From Virgibacillus halodenitrificans JCM 12304 (GTDB lineage Bacteria > Bacillota > Bacilli > Bacillales > Amphibacillaceae), in assembly GCF_001310895.1 (NCBI RefSeq), contig NZ_BAZS01000003.1, forward strand, positions 1 to 64,000: 64,000 nucleotides of DNA. The letters run 5' to 3'. Positions 18,669-27,776 of the stretch are shown in pieces. The notes under the pieces were generated by a model. That model was given only the letters and a program-made list of their open reading frames with translations, was not told the DNA's origin and searched no databases. The position numbers and the translations under genes were made by a program. Within the stretch, counting starts at the first letter, position 1. Every line of letters begins with the position of its first letter.

Positions 18669-18878
18669 TTATTCATTCTTTGTTCTTTTTGCTTTTTCCT
18701 CATCAAACTTATTTTTCATTTCTCCAGCTTTATCCTTCATTTCTCCTTTTGCCTTGTCTTTTAACCCTTCAGCTTGCTTTCCTTTATCGTTGGCTGATTG
18801 TCCGTATTGGTCTTTTGCTTCACCTTTTATTTTATCGGCTGTACCTTCTGTCTTATAGTCAGTTCCATCTTTTTTCAT
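18669..18878 (-). CDS. CsbD-like general stress protein
   Basis: A 69-residue, very hydrophilic, Lys- and Asp-rich protein with repeating K-x-KGEAKDQ, KGKQAEGLKDKAKGEMKDKAGEM helical units, the CsbD pattern. CsbD proteins are abundant stress proteins of unclear mechanism. The frame is open to 19016, but ATG at 18878 follows AGGAGG at the right distance. A sigma-B-type promoter lies 41 bases upstream, as expected for this family. Confidence 0.85.
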   Translation of the reverse strand: MKKDGTDYKTEGTADKIKGEAKDQYGQSANDKGKQAEGLKDKAKGEMKDKAGEMKNKFDEEKAKRTKNE

Positions 18879-18918
18879 TTTTATAAACCTCCTGTGAAAT
18901 GTCTGATATATAAGGTCA

Positions 18919-18944
18919 ATTCCCTGTGGTTTGTTCCAATAAAC
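18919..18944 (-). promoter_or_regulatory. sigma-B promoter of the CsbD-like gene
   Basis: On the minus strand GTTTAT (plus 18939-18944), 14 bases, GGGAAT (plus 18919-18924). The Bacillus sigma-B consensus is GTTTAA, 12-15 bases, GGGTAT; each box differs at one position. Confidence 0.55.
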
Positions 18945-19088
18945 ATGCCTATTTCTTTTGGTAACAATATTTAGGGGATAATGTACGAAGTAAGGGTCGT
19001 TTACAGCACCGGACAAGCTTTTTTAGACAAGAGGAAAAATAAATATGCTACAATTACTAAGAAGTTATACTAATTGGAGTTGTATTTC

Positions 19089-19985
19089 ATGGGTTTGTTT
19101 TTTAATGTAATTATACCGATAATGGCTGTGTTTACCGCAGGGTATATTCTCCAGCGGATTCGTTTACTTGATGTAAAATCTGTATCTGCAGTATCTTTAT
19201 ACATATTATCCCCAGCTCTAGTCTTTACCTCTCTATATGAAGCAGAATTCGACAATAGTTACACAATCATCGCTGTCTACATGTTTGTCCTGTTTTTTAC
19301 AATGGTCTTTTTAAATAAAGTGCTAGCCAAAATCTTAAAATGGAAGCCATCAGTGGAGAGTGCCTCGATACTTGCTACAGGTTTTATGAATTCGGGGAAT
19401 TACGGTTTGCCTGTTGTTCTTTTTAGCGTTGGGGATGCGGCTCTGCCTTTCGCGATATTTATCATGGTTGTACAGGCATTGCAAAATAATTTTTTTGGAG
19501 TGTATTATGCTTCGAGGAGTACGAGTGGTGTTAAACGAGCAGTGAAAAACGTTTTGAAGATGCCGACTACATATGCCGCTATTCTTGCTTTTATCTTTCA
19601 GCAGTTACATATCTTGGTACCTGAATCTGTTCATTCTACCTTAACGATGGTAGGGGATGCTGCTATTCCTGTAATGATGATTATGCTTGGCATGCAATTA
19701 GCATCCATTACAGGTATCAGTTTGAATTGGCAGGTGATTATTTCAGCAGTCAGTTTAAAAATGGTTATCGCACCTCTAATTGCATTTGCTTTTGTAACAG
19801 TAGTAGACATGGATCCAGTCGTAGCCACTGTTCTAATAATTATTTCAGCTATGCCAACCGCAGCTACTACGACAATGTATGCAATAGAGTTTGATACAGA
19901 GCCTGAACTTGTTTCCAGTATTACGTTTATTGCAACGATATTCAGTATTCTGAGCTTAACAATCTTATTAAACATCGTGACATAA
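19089..19985 (+). CDS. AEC family transporter (auxin efflux carrier type)
   Basis: A 298-residue membrane protein with about ten helices in two inverted halves, the AEC/BASS-like fold. Typical features are the N-terminal FNVIIPIMAVFTAGYIL, GFMNSGNYGLPVVLFSVGD in the middle of the first half, and AMPTAATTTMYAIEFD in the second half. Bacterial AEC members export or take up organic acids such as malate; the substrate here is unknown. A TTG at 19074 would overlap the GGAG ribosome site, so ATG at 19089 is preferred. Confidence 0.85.
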   Translation: MGLFFNVIIPIMAVFTAGYILQRIRLLDVKSVSAVSLYILSPALVFTSLYEAEFDNSYTIIAVYMFVLFFTMVFLNKVLAKILKWKPSVESASILATGFMNSGNYGLPVVLFSVGDAALPFAIFIMVVQALQNNFFGVYYASRSTSGVKRAVKNVLKMPTTYAAILAFIFQQLHILVPESVHSTLTMVGDAAIPVMMIMLGMQLASITGISLNWQVIISAVSLKMVIAPLIAFAFVTVVDMDPVVATVLIIISAMPTAATTTMYAIEFDTEPELVSSITFIATIFSILSLTILLNIVT

Positions 19986-20073
19986 AACTGTAATGTTTTT
20001 CAGGGAGGAATGTTGGGTAAGTAATAGATATACGAAAAAGCTAACCCATAGTGACCTGAAAGGATGAAAAAAT

Positions 20074-20142
20074 ATGTTACGAACTATTTTAATGATAATA
20101 GGAGCAATTGTTGTAATAGGCTGGATTATTTCCATGCTATAA
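20074..20142 (+). CDS. 22-residue hydrophobic peptide
   Basis: A short ORF beginning ATG behind AAAGGATG and encoding MLRTILMIIGAIVVIGWI plus four more residues, a single membrane helix. It is followed at once by a strong terminator, so it sits in its own short transcript or at the end of the AEC transcript (88 bases upstream). Good ribosome site, size and hydrophobicity support a real membrane peptide; the function is unknown. Confidence 0.5.
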   Translation: MLRTILMIIGAIVVIGWIISML

Positions 20143-20143
20143 A

Positions 20144-20182
20144 AAAAGCCACGGACAGTTTATCTGTACCGTGGTTTTTTTC
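20144..20182 (+). terminator. terminator after the 22-residue peptide gene
   Basis: A stem of GCCACGG/CCGTGG extended by ACAG/CTGT with one bulged base, preceded by A7 and followed by T7. Confidence 0.85.
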
Positions 20183-20267
20183 TTATTTAGCATACTACAA
20201 AATATAGAACCTGAGTCGTCCAGTTTCAAACCTCAATCAAGATTTTAATAATAACTTCCACGGGAAA

Positions 20268-20296
20268 GCTCCCCTTACACTTTATAATAGGGGAGC
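20268..20296 (-). terminator. weak terminator of ytaF
   Basis: A 7-bp stem GCTCCCC/GGGGAGC (20268-20274 with 20290-20296) just after the ytaF stop on the minus strand, with only a short T run. Confidence 0.5.
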
Positions 20297-20305
20297 TACT
20301 CATGT

Positions 20306-20911
20306 CTAAACAATGATATTCAAAATACCAATTGTAATAAGAAGTACCGGGGGGATTACTGCCATGCGGCGCAATTTTTCATTTTTTGCTAAAATAATTC
20401 CTACGCGGATTCCTGAAAAAAGAAATATACCACTCATGCAAGCGATCAGAAAGGCGGTTATAACTGGTGAGTAGCCAAGCATAGAAGCACCTATACCAGC
20501 TCCAAGTGCATCCAGTGCAAGTGCTGCTCCAAGTAAAAAAGCTTCACCGGTAGATATAGTTCCTGATTGGTCAAGGTCTGCCGAATCGGGAGTGGATAAA
20601 ACAGTCGTCAGGATATTTTTATTCTTACCTTTCTCATCGTTATTTTTACCTATGCTGTTCCACAAGGAGAATAGCCCTAACGCAACTAAAATACTACCTC
20701 CTAAAAATTTCCCAGCAGTAGGTGTGAACCAGGAACTTATAACATTTCCTATGGTCATTGAAATTACGACAATTACACCAGAACATATCATAATGATGAA
20801 CAAAGCAGGGAAGGGGACACGAATATTTCTCATGCCATAAGTGATGCCGACTCCAAAGCCATCCAAGCTTACAGCTATGACAAGTAGTAATAGTCCTGTA
20901 TAAAACAGCAT
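20306..20911 (-). CDS. ytaF: sporulation membrane protein YtaF
   Basis: A 201-residue membrane protein of the YtaF family, distantly like the manganese exporter MntP. There are two sets of three helices with conserved acidic residues in membrane segments (VSLDGFGVGITYG and ALALDALGAGIGAS), joined by a loop with an EF-hand-like DLDQSGTIS. The family is tied to sporulation in Bacilli. ATG start; about 5 codons' distance to a weak GTAAAGGA site. This is one of the markers that the organism forms spores. Confidence 0.88.
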   Translation of the reverse strand: MLFYTGLLLLVIAVSLDGFGVGITYGMRNIRVPFPALFIIMICSGVIVVISMTIGNVISSWFTPTAGKFLGGSILVALGLFSLWNSIGKNNDEKGKNKNILTTVLSTPDSADLDQSGTISTGEAFLLGAALALDALGAGIGASMLGYSPVITAFLIACMSGIFLFSGIRVGIILAKNEKLRRMAVIPPVLLITIGILNIIV

Positions 20912-21091
20912 AGCATCAAATCCTTTACTTCAACTCTGAATATAGTTTATGGAAAATTGAAGTGCTTTGTGCTTGGAATAATCTTAAGTTGGATGCAGGC
21001 CAATGCAAGAATATAGAGTAATATGGTAAAGTATGTATAAACGTCTTATGTTGGAATTATTTACGCCATTTTAATAGAGAGGATTTTATTA

Positions 21092-23257
21092 ATGAGTAAA
21101 ACAGTCGTATTGGCAGAAAAACCTTCTGTAGGTCGGGATATCGCACGTGTTCTAAATTGTGGTAAAAAAGGTAATGGCTTTATGGAGGGTTCTAATTATA
21201 TTGTAACTTGGGCACTTGGGCATTTAGTTACTCTGGCTGATCCTGAAGTCTATGATGATAAATATAAAACATGGAAGCTGGAGGATTTACCAATGCTTCC
21301 CTCCAATCTAAAAACAGTTGTCATTAAGAAAACTGGAAAGCAATTTAGCACAGTGAAAACTCAATTGAATCGAAAGGATGTCAAAGAAATTGTTATAGCA
21401 ACGGATGCGGGAAGGGAAGGAGAGCTCGTTGCTCGCTGGATCTTAGAAAAAGCAAGAGTAACAAAGCCTGTGAAACGTTTATGGATTTCCTCCGTTACTG
21501 ATAAAGCAATAAAAGATGGCTTCAAACATCTGAAGTCTGGAAAAAAATATGAAAATCTTTTTGACGCGGCAGTAGCGCGCTCTGAAGCCGATTGGTATGT
21601 TGGTTTAAACGCAACACGAGCCCTTACAACCAAATTCAATGCACAACTCTCCAGTGGACGCGTTCAGACACCAACACTAGCTATAATAGCTACGAGAGAA
21701 AGAGAGATAAATCAATTTAAGCCGAGGAAATTTTATGGAGTGGAAGCTAATACAAATAAAGGCTTTAAACTAACTTGGCAGGATGCGAAAAATAATCGAA
21801 GAATTTTTTCCAAAGAGCAAGCAGAGAAGCTTTTACACGATTTGAAAAAACAACCAGCCAAAGTGACACATGTAGAAAAGACTTATAAGAAAAAATTTGC
21901 ACCTCAACTTTATGATTTAACAGAGTTACAAAGAGATGCGAATAAAATTTTTAATTTCTCTGGAAAACAAACGCTTTCCATCATGCAAAAATTATATGAG
22001 CAACATAAAGTACTTACTTATCCACGAACAGATTCACGTGTTATTTCCAGTGATATTGTTCCAACTTTAAAAGATCGGTTGAGGGCATGTGGAGTGGATC
22101 AATATGCCAAATCAGCAGCAAAATTGCTCCGCAAGGATTTTAAGCTGACAAAGGCAGTGGTAGACAATGCCAAAGTCTCAGATCACCATGCTATTATTCC
22201 TACAGAACAACAGGTCATCTTGACTGATTTAGATGATAAGGAAAGAAAAATCTATGATTTGGTTGTTAAGAGATTCCTGGCTGTCTTATCTGATCCGTAC
22301 GAATATGAGCAGACTACTATACATGCAGAAATTGGTAAGGAAAGTTTTGTTGCTAAGGGAAAAGTTGTTAAAAAGCAGGGCTGGAAAGAGATTTATGACA
22401 ATAAATATGAAGATGATGAGTCAAATGACAATCAAACCCTTCCTACTATAGAAAAGGGAACCACGTTTACTGGATTGGCCTTAAACCTTACAGAAGGAGA
22501 AACAAAGCCACCGGAGCGTTTCACTGAAGGTGGACTTTTGCAAGCAATGGAAAACCCAGTGCGTTACATGGAAGATAAAAAGCTTGTAAAAACAATGAAC
22601 CAAACTGGTGGCTTAGGTACGGTAGCCACTCGTGCTGATATTATTGAGAAGCTGTTTAATGGTATGTATATGGAACAAAAAGGTAAGTATATCTTTCTTA
22701 CTTCAAAAGGTCGTCAGTTGCTTGACCTGGTTCCGGAAGATTTACGTTCACCAGCATTGACAGCTGAGTGGGAGCAGAAGTTAGGTATGATTGCGGAAGG
22801 GAAGCTAGAGAAGAAAAAGTTTATAAGCGAAATGAAAATATATGCTAAAGAGGTAGTAGAAGAAATAAAGGGCAGTGATGAGAAATTTAAGCATGATAAT
22901 ATTACAGGAACGAAATGCCCGGATTGTGGCAAGTTAATGTTGGAAATCAAAAATAGAAATGGAAGAATGCTTGTCTGTCAAGATCGTGCTTGTGGCCATA
23001 AGAAAAACATAGCAAAGGTCACCAATGCTCGCTGTCCTAATTGTCATAAACGTTTAGAGCTCCGTGGTGAAGGTGAGGGCCAAATGTTTATATGCAAGTG
23101 TGGCCATCGAGAGAAATTGTCTACATTTAATGAGCGAAAACAGCGCGAGAAAAAACATAAAGTATCAAAGAAAGATGTTAATAAATATTTAAAGAAACAA
23201 GATGATGGATTTAAAAATAACGCGCTCGCTGAGCAATTGGCTAAATTGAAAAAATAG
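21092..23257 (+). CDS. topB: DNA topoisomerase III
   Basis: A type IA topoisomerase of 721 residues that decatenates and relaxes DNA through a covalent 5'-phosphotyrosine. The TOPRIM domain carries Glu9 (AEKPS) and DAGREGE (105-111), the active-site Tyr310 lies in LTYPRTDSR, and GGLGTVATRADIIEKL follows. The C-terminus has two zinc-ribbon-like modules: CPDCGK..CQDRACGH and CPNCHK..CKCGH. The sequence matches the Bacillus TopB length. ATG start behind AGAGAGGA. Terminator shared with the converging YtxH-like gene. Confidence 0.95.
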   Translation: MSKTVVLAEKPSVGRDIARVLNCGKKGNGFMEGSNYIVTWALGHLVTLADPEVYDDKYKTWKLEDLPMLPSNLKTVVIKKTGKQFSTVKTQLNRKDVKEIVIATDAGREGELVARWILEKARVTKPVKRLWISSVTDKAIKDGFKHLKSGKKYENLFDAAVARSEADWYVGLNATRALTTKFNAQLSSGRVQTPTLAIIATREREINQFKPRKFYGVEANTNKGFKLTWQDAKNNRRIFSKEQAEKLLHDLKKQPAKVTHVEKTYKKKFAPQLYDLTELQRDANKIFNFSGKQTLSIMQKLYEQHKVLTYPRTDSRVISSDIVPTLKDRLRACGVDQYAKSAAKLLRKDFKLTKAVVDNAKVSDHHAIIPTEQQVILTDLDDKERKIYDLVVKRFLAVLSDPYEYEQTTIHAEIGKESFVAKGKVVKKQGWKEIYDNKYEDDESNDNQTLPTIEKGTTFTGLALNLTEGETKPPERFTEGGLLQAMENPVRYMEDKKLVKTMNQTGGLGTVATRADIIEKLFNGMYMEQKGKYIFLTSKGRQLLDLVPEDLRSPALTAEWEQKLGMIAEGKLEKKKFISEMKIYAKEVVEEIKGSDEKFKHDNITGTKCPDCGKLMLEIKNRNGRMLVCQDRACGHKKNIAKVTNARCPNCHKRLELRGEGEGQMFICKCGHREKLSTFNERKQREKKHKVSKKDVNKYLKKQDDGFKNNALAEQLAKLKK

Positions 23258-23268
23258 ATTTACAAAAT

Positions 23269-23310
23269 AAAGAGCTGCAAACATCCTCCTTTGAGTGTTT
23301 GCAGCTCTTT
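23269..23310. terminator. bidirectional terminator between topB and the YtxH-like gene
   Basis: A 15-bp perfect stem (23269-23283 with 23296-23310) with a T run on the plus side and T-rich sequence on the minus side. Confidence 0.85.
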
Positions 23311-23314
23311 TCTC

Positions 23315-23797
23315 TTATTCGATAGCGTCATTAATAACATGATGGTCTGTTTCTTTTGTTTTCTTAGATGCTTCTCCATTCGTGTCAGTAGAGGAATGCT
23401 TAAGTTCTTCTTTTGCCTTTTTCATATCATCACCAGCATCTTTTAATTCATCCTTCGCATCAGCAGCTGTTGCGGCAATGTCTTTCGTGTGATCAACAAT
23501 ATCTTCAGTCGTAGATTTAATATCCTTGCCTTGATTGTCTAATACATATTGCACTTTATTCAGTGCATTTTGGGCGTTTTCGACAACTGACTTAACTTTA
23601 CTTACATATTCGTTCTTTTTTCCTTTTGGATCTTGTTTAATTTCATTTACATATTCGCCAGCAGTATTTTTTGCGTTTTTCGTTGTGTCTTTCATTTTAT
23701 TTCTTGAATTAGAATTAATTAATAAATAAGATATTCCAGCAACTGCACCGACTCCAACAGCTATACCTACTTTATTGTCTTTAATTGTTTGTTTCAT
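23315..23797 (-). CDS. YtxH-like membrane-anchored stress protein
   Basis: A 160-residue protein with one N-terminal membrane helix (KVGIAVGVGAVAGISYLLI, residues 9-27) and a long, charged, Lys/Asp/Glu/Ala-rich helical tail with AADAKDELKDAGDDMKKAKE repeats. This layout matches YtxH/YhaH-type general stress proteins. ATG start behind GGAGAGGTG. It follows the DUF2188 gene by 43 bases on the same strand and may share its sigma-B promoter. Confidence 0.75.
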   Translation of the reverse strand: MKQTIKDNKVGIAVGVGAVAGISYLLINSNSRNKMKDTTKNAKNTAGEYVNEIKQDPKGKKNEYVSKVKSVVENAQNALNKVQYVLDNQGKDIKSTTEDIVDHTKDIAATAADAKDELKDAGDDMKKAKEELKHSSTDTNGEASKKTKETDHHVINDAIE

Positions 23798-23840
23798 AAA
23801 AAATCACCTCTCCTATTTGGTTGTATAATTTAAACAGCTA

Positions 23841-24038
23841 TTAATATCTTTTCTCTTCAACTACATTGTGGTGTTTATCTAGAATTTCTAATAAACTTGG
23901 ACTGTTTTCCTTCGCCATTTGTTCTGCAGCTGCAATCGCATCATCTTTTGCATCGTATACTTCTTCCGGTGCCACGTCTTCCAATTTTACAAACCAACCA
24001 GTTACGTCTACATTCGGTGCTACACTATATTTTTTCAT
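23841..24038 (-). CDS. DUF2188-type small protein
   Basis: A 65-residue protein: an MKKYSVAPN strand, W-F-V-K-LED, then the helix KDDAIAAAEQMAKEN and a final LEILDKHHNV strand. This is the DUF2188 pattern (small alpha/beta proteins, often stress-linked). ATG start behind AAAGGAG. A sigma-B-like promoter is present upstream (24077-24101). The function is unknown. Confidence 0.75.
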   Translation of the reverse strand: MKKYSVAPNVDVTGWFVKLEDVAPEEVYDAKDDAIAAAEQMAKENSPSLLEILDKHHNVVEEKRY

Positions 24039-24076
24039 ATGTCAAAACTCCTTTTGTCTATGTGTTTAGTTACTAT

Positions 24077-24101
24077 TTACCCTACATGTAAAATATAAAA
24101 C
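24077..24101 (-). promoter_or_regulatory. sigma-B promoter of the DUF2188 gene
   Basis: On the minus strand GTTTTA (plus 24096-24101), 13 bases, GGGTAA (plus 24077-24082); one mismatch per box to the sigma-B consensus GTTTAA/GGGTAT. Confidence 0.55.
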
Positions 24102-24140
24102 GTAACCGTTATAATAGAATCTAAGGAGGGAGGGAGAGAA

Positions 24141-24467
24141 ATGGAAACACATGGTTTTCAAGTAAAAGGAGCTATTGATACTGAAACTCGTTGCAAGCAT
24201 TATTATTCTGAGGCTGATCGCGTTGCTATAAAATTCTTTTGTTGTAATAGTTATTATCCATGTTATCAATGTCATAGAGAGTATGGTTGTGGACAAACTG
24301 CTTTGTGGCCAAAAGAAAAATTTGATGAGAAGGTAATATTATGCGGTAATTGCGGAGCTGAGTTGACTATAGATAATTATTTTGAAGCTGAGTCCGCCTG
24401 TCCTTTATGTAGAGCATCGTTTAACCCAGGGTGCAAATTACACAAACATCTTTATTTTTCCTCCTAA
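24141..24467 (+). CDS. CHY zinc finger protein
   Basis: A 108-residue protein rich in Cys and His. The CHY-type zinc-binding order is visible: RCKHYYSE, FFCCNSYYPCYQCHREYGCG, then CGNCGAELT and CPLCRASFNPGC with a late H-x-x-H. Several zinc ions are probably bound. Bacterial CHY proteins are small cytosolic proteins of unknown role. ATG start behind a run of GGAGGGAGGG. Divergent from the DUF2188 gene. Confidence 0.85.
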   Translation: METHGFQVKGAIDTETRCKHYYSEADRVAIKFFCCNSYYPCYQCHREYGCGQTALWPKEKFDEKVILCGNCGAELTIDNYFEAESACPLCRASFNPGCKLHKHLYFSS

Positions 24468-24576
24468 ACATGAAAAATCGTTTAAGCTGTTTACTTGCAA
24501 TGTCAATATCATGTATCATTAAATAATAGATAGGTAAAACTATCTTTGTTTAAGGATCAAGGGAGGTATAAGTAAT

Positions 24577-24816
24577 ATGGCTTTCGTTATTTTGGATCCA
24601 TGCCGTGCTGAGAAATCCGGTGAGTGTGTGAGCGTGTGTCCAGTTGATTGCATAGAAGAGGGGAAAGATCAGTTTTACATAGATCCGGATATTTGTATTG
24701 ACTGCGGAGCATGTAAAGCTGTTTGCCCGGTAGAGGCGATAGAAGAAGAATATGATCTTTCACCAGATCAAGAAGTTTTTCTTGAAAAAGCGGAAGAATT
24801 CTTTGCGAATAAATAG
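24577..24816 (+). CDS. 7Fe-type ferredoxin
   Basis: A 79-residue acidic electron carrier. The first cluster region CRAEKSGECVSVCPVDCI lacks the CxxC start of an 8Fe protein and matches the [3Fe-4S]/[4Fe-4S] Bacillus-Alicyclobacillus type; the second is CIDCGACKAVCPVEAI. ATG start behind GGGAGGT. It stands alone with its own terminator. The partner enzymes are not in the window. A Fur-box flavodoxin at 30 kb could replace it under iron limitation. Confidence 0.9.
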   Translation: MAFVILDPCRAEKSGECVSVCPVDCIEEGKDQFYIDPDICIDCGACKAVCPVEAIEEEYDLSPDQEVFLEKAEEFFANK

Positions 24817-24825
24817 ATACAGAGG

Positions 24826-24862
24826 AAAGGCCGTGGCAATCAGATGTGCCACGGCCTTTTCT
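24826..24862 (+). terminator. terminator of the ferredoxin gene
   Basis: A 13-bp perfect stem (24826-24838 with 24847-24859) with a T run. Confidence 0.88.
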
Positions 24863-24967
24863 TAGTGTTTCTAATAGGGTTATTCAATGAATTGCAATTC
24901 GCAATATAGATAAACTGCGACGTAACTTGGCAGTAGTTTATCTCATTTTAAGGAGATGAATGGACCC

Positions 24968-25252
24968 ATTGATTTCCACTACAGGGGGACGCTTTCCGCC
25001 GGCATGGCTTCAGCCGCTTCCTCCGCTACGCTTCGTGCAGGGTCTTCAGCTCATGCTATTCCGGCAGGAGTCGCCCCCTTCCGCTTCAATCAATTGGTAT
25101 GTGCTATTGATTAATTTGAGGTATTGAATAAGTAGCTCTTGTCTTTAATAGCTTTGAGATATACACCTTAGCGCAGTATTTTTCCGTAGCGGTGTTATTT
25201 AGCTATTTTATATTAATTGGGAAATAGGTTTTCACTACGACGCAGTTTTCTC
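24968..25252. repeat. dispersed intergenic repeat, copy 2
   Basis: The gap 24863-25345 has no ORF on either strand that I can support. It holds the second copy of the repeat seen at 50-238, with the shared segments at 24968-24980, 25001-25015 and 25233-25252. Copy 2 is longer between the second and third segments. The first part also contains a GC-rich imperfect inverted stretch around 24985-25080. Confidence 0.6.
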
Positions 25253-25345
25253 CCACTGCGTGAAATACCTTGGTAAAAGAGCATTTGATTACTTATAGCC
25301 CGCAGCTGCTTTATAACAAATCTTTATCCTATAGTATGGGATTTT

Positions 25346-25480
25346 TTAATTTTCTACGCGTACGGCAAGCTTGCTCACAATCCAGCGCTTAGCTGTTTCC
25401 TCGTCAATTTCGTATACTTTACCAGCACGCAGTAATTCACCATGATAAGCGGTTTGGACGTTCATTTTTACTTTAACCAT
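25346..25480 (-). CDS. 44-residue conserved-looking small protein
   Basis: A short ORF on the minus strand: ATG at 25480 behind AAAGGAG at a spacing of 9. It begins MVKVKMNVQTAYHGELLRAG and goes on with KVYEIDEETAKRWIVSK. The basic/acidic balance and the K-V-Y-E-I-D-E-E-T-A-K-R-W pattern resemble small proteins found singly in Bacilli and in phage structural regions. No phage genes are nearby. It lies upstream of and on the same strand as nothing obvious; yyaL begins further on. The function is unknown. Confidence 0.6.
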   Translation of the reverse strand: MVKVKMNVQTAYHGELLRAGKVYEIDEETAKRWIVSKLAVRVEN

Positions 25481-25576
25481 GTTGATAGGCTCCTTTATTT
25501 ATGAATAATTTCAGTATACATGAAAATGACCACAAAAATAAGTGGCAGCTAGTTAGTAGCAACCACTATAATAACT

Positions 25577-27625
25577 TTACTTTTCAATTATTTTTTCTAT
25601 TGCTTTATCTATATCCGTTGTCGGTTGTTGACAGCTGAAATTTTCACATACATACACAGTGGTTTTATCTTCCAGTTGTCTGTATTCTGCTGCAAATGGG
25701 GCAATAGATATAAGGTCTTCTGATCTCTCAGTTACCAGTACGCTTACATTCGGCAAGAATGTTGTTTGGAGTATTTTTAATAGCTTGATACGGGCTGGAT
25801 CATTTTTATTACCAATCACGACCACTTCCTTTGTTGCATTCTCTGTAAGTTGTAAACTTTGCATAAAGTAAGGAGCTGCTGAAGCCTGTCTATTAATATC
25901 ATCATAAAAGGTATAATACATCGTTTCGACCTTATCGAGGAAATACATTTCGCCAGTTAATGAACCCATCCGCACGAGAGCCACAGCTGCAACACTGTTT
26001 CCAGAAGGGATCGCTCCATCATAAATTTCTTTATCTCTGGAAATTAATTCTTCACTGTCCTTCCCACTGAAGAAAAAGCCACCATCCTGTTCGTCCCAAA
26101 ATAAGTCAATCATTTGCTCACTAAACTTCCTTGCTTGACTCAAGTAATAAAGAGAAAAGGTTGTCTCATATAATTCCAAATAGGCAATGATCATGTACGC
26201 ATAATCATCCAAGTAGGCATTATATTTTGCCTCTCCATCACGATACCGTGCTTTAAGACGATTTTGTTTAATAAGATTTTTTTCAATGAAGTTCATTGCC
26301 TTCTCTGCCATCATCGTATAGTTTTCGTTTTGAAAAACTTTCCCGGACTTGGCTAATGCTGCGATCATCATGCTGTTCCAGGCAGTTAGTATTTTATCAT
26401 CAACATGTGGATAAACACGTTTTTCGCGCTCTTTCAGTAACTGCTCCTTTGCTGTTTCCAATTGCTGGAGTAGGTTCTTATCGCCCAGTATTTTTCGTAG
26501 GCTAACATTGATTGAATTTGGGATATTTTTCCCTTCAAAATTGCCGTAGGGTGTAATATCATACACTTCAGCAAAAATTTCTCCGACAGTATTGCCGAGG
26601 ATATCAAATATTTCTTCTTCTTCCCACACATAATACTTTCCTTCTTCACCTTCAGAGTCTGCATCAATGGCTGAATAGAAGGCGTCTTCCCTGCTGGTCA
26701 TCTCTCGCCTGATGAATGTAATAATTTCTTCACCGATTTTCTTATATAAAGGATGGTCTGTAAGTTGGTAGGCCTCTGTGAAAACGTTGAGTAAAAGTGC
26801 ATTGTCGTAAAGCATTTTCTCGAAATGAGGTACAAGCCATTTTTCATCAGTTGAGTAGCGAGAAAAACCAAAACCAATTTGGTCATAGATCCCGCCCGAA
26901 GCCGTGGATTGTAATGTCAATTCAACCATTTTTAAAGCAGCTGTTTTATCCGTAAAATAATAATGCCTCAGTAAAAATAAACTGTTTTGTGGCATAGGGA
27001 ATTTAGGTGCACTGCCAAATCCACCATAATTAAAATCAAAGATTCTCCCCAGCTGGTGAAAAGCTTGATGAATAAAGTCATTATTCAATCTTTGCTTGCT
27101 TTTAGAAGAGACGGTTTTAGCTAATGCTTGTTTTACGCTATTCGTAACTTCGGTAATATGTTTCGGATCATTTGTGTATTTCAAATTTAATTGCTGAAGA
27201 GCTTCAACCAGACCTGGCCTGCCGTATTTAGATTGTTTTGGGAAGTAAGTCCCTGCGTAAAAAGGGACTTGATCTGGTGTCATAAAGATAGTTAGCGGCC
27301 AGCCTCCGTGACCTTCCATCATCTGACAGACCTTCATATATACAGCATCAACATCTGGGCGTTCTTCTCTGTCAACTTTAATAGCCACATAATGTTTATT
27401 TAATAACGTAGCAACCTCATCGTCTTCAAAAGACTCGTGTGCCATTACATGACACCAATGACAAGTACTATATCCGATGCTTAAAAAAATAGGCTTTCCT
27501 TCTCTTTTGGCTTTATTAAAGGCAGCCTCACCCCAAGGATACCAATCTACTGGGTTTGTGGCATGCTGAAGCAAATAAGGGGATTTTTCAGAGATTAATC
27601 GATTTGGTCTTCTGTTAGTTGTCAT
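25577..27625 (-). CDS. yyaL: thioredoxin-domain protein YyaL (DUF255)
   Basis: A 682-residue protein of the YyaL/spermatogenesis-associated 20 family. The N-terminal thioredoxin-like domain has [16 protein letters not shown] and a CHWC motif (Cys55, Cys58) followed by [10 protein letters not shown], then [10 protein letters not shown] and GGWPLT. The rest is an (alpha/alpha)6 barrel like N-acylglucosamine 2-epimerases ([32 protein letters not shown]). The precise activity is unknown; a redox or glycosyl-related role is suspected. ATG start near AGGTGAT. Confidence 0.92.
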   Translation of the reverse strand: MTTNRRPNRLISEKSPYLLQHATNPVDWYPWGEAAFNKAKREGKPIFLSIGYSTCHWCHVMAHESFEDDEVATLLNKHYVAIKVDREERPDVDAVYMKVCQMMEGHGGWPLTIFMTPDQVPFYAGTYFPKQSKYGRPGLVEALQQLNLKYTNDPKHITEVTNSVKQALAKTVSSKSKQRLNNDFIHQAFHQLGRIFDFNYGGFGSAPKFPMPQNSLFLLRHYYFTDKTAALKMVELTLQSTASGGIYDQIGFGFSRYSTDEKWLVPHFEKMLYDNALLLNVFTEAYQLTDHPLYKKIGEEIITFIRREMTSREDAFYSAIDADSEGEEGKYYVWEEEEIFDILGNTVGEIFAEVYDITPYGNFEGKNIPNSINVSLRKILGDKNLLQQLETAKEQLLKEREKRVYPHVDDKILTAWNSMMIAALAKSGKVFQNENYTMMAEKAMNFIEKNLIKQNRLKARYRDGEAKYNAYLDDYAYMIIAYLELYETTFSLYYLSQARKFSEQMIDLFWDEQDGGFFFSGKDSEELISRDKEIYDGAIPSGNSVAAVALVRMGSLTGEMYFLDKVETMYYTFYDDINRQASAAPYFMQSLQLTENATKEVVVIGNKNDPARIKLLKILQTTFLPNVSVLVTERSEDLISIAPFAAEYRQLEDKTTVYVCENFSCQQPTTDIDKAIEKIIEK

Positions 27626-27776
27626 AATTTATCACCTGCCGTTTTTGAATGTGTCTAAAATTACCTTACCATATTTCGTGAAAAAACTTCCAAAATTGTA
27701 AGAGGGCAGCCAATTAATAATAAGTGATAAACAGCAGTCAACAAGAAGTGGAACCAAATTGCTACAATAAAAATAA

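Noticed and set aside
23798-23840. Separate sigma-B promoter for the YtxH-like gene
   Set aside because: GTTTAA is present but no GGGTAT-like -10 box at the right distance.
25346-25480. 44-residue gene taken as part of a prophage
   Set aside because: No integrase, capsid, tail or lysis genes on either side.
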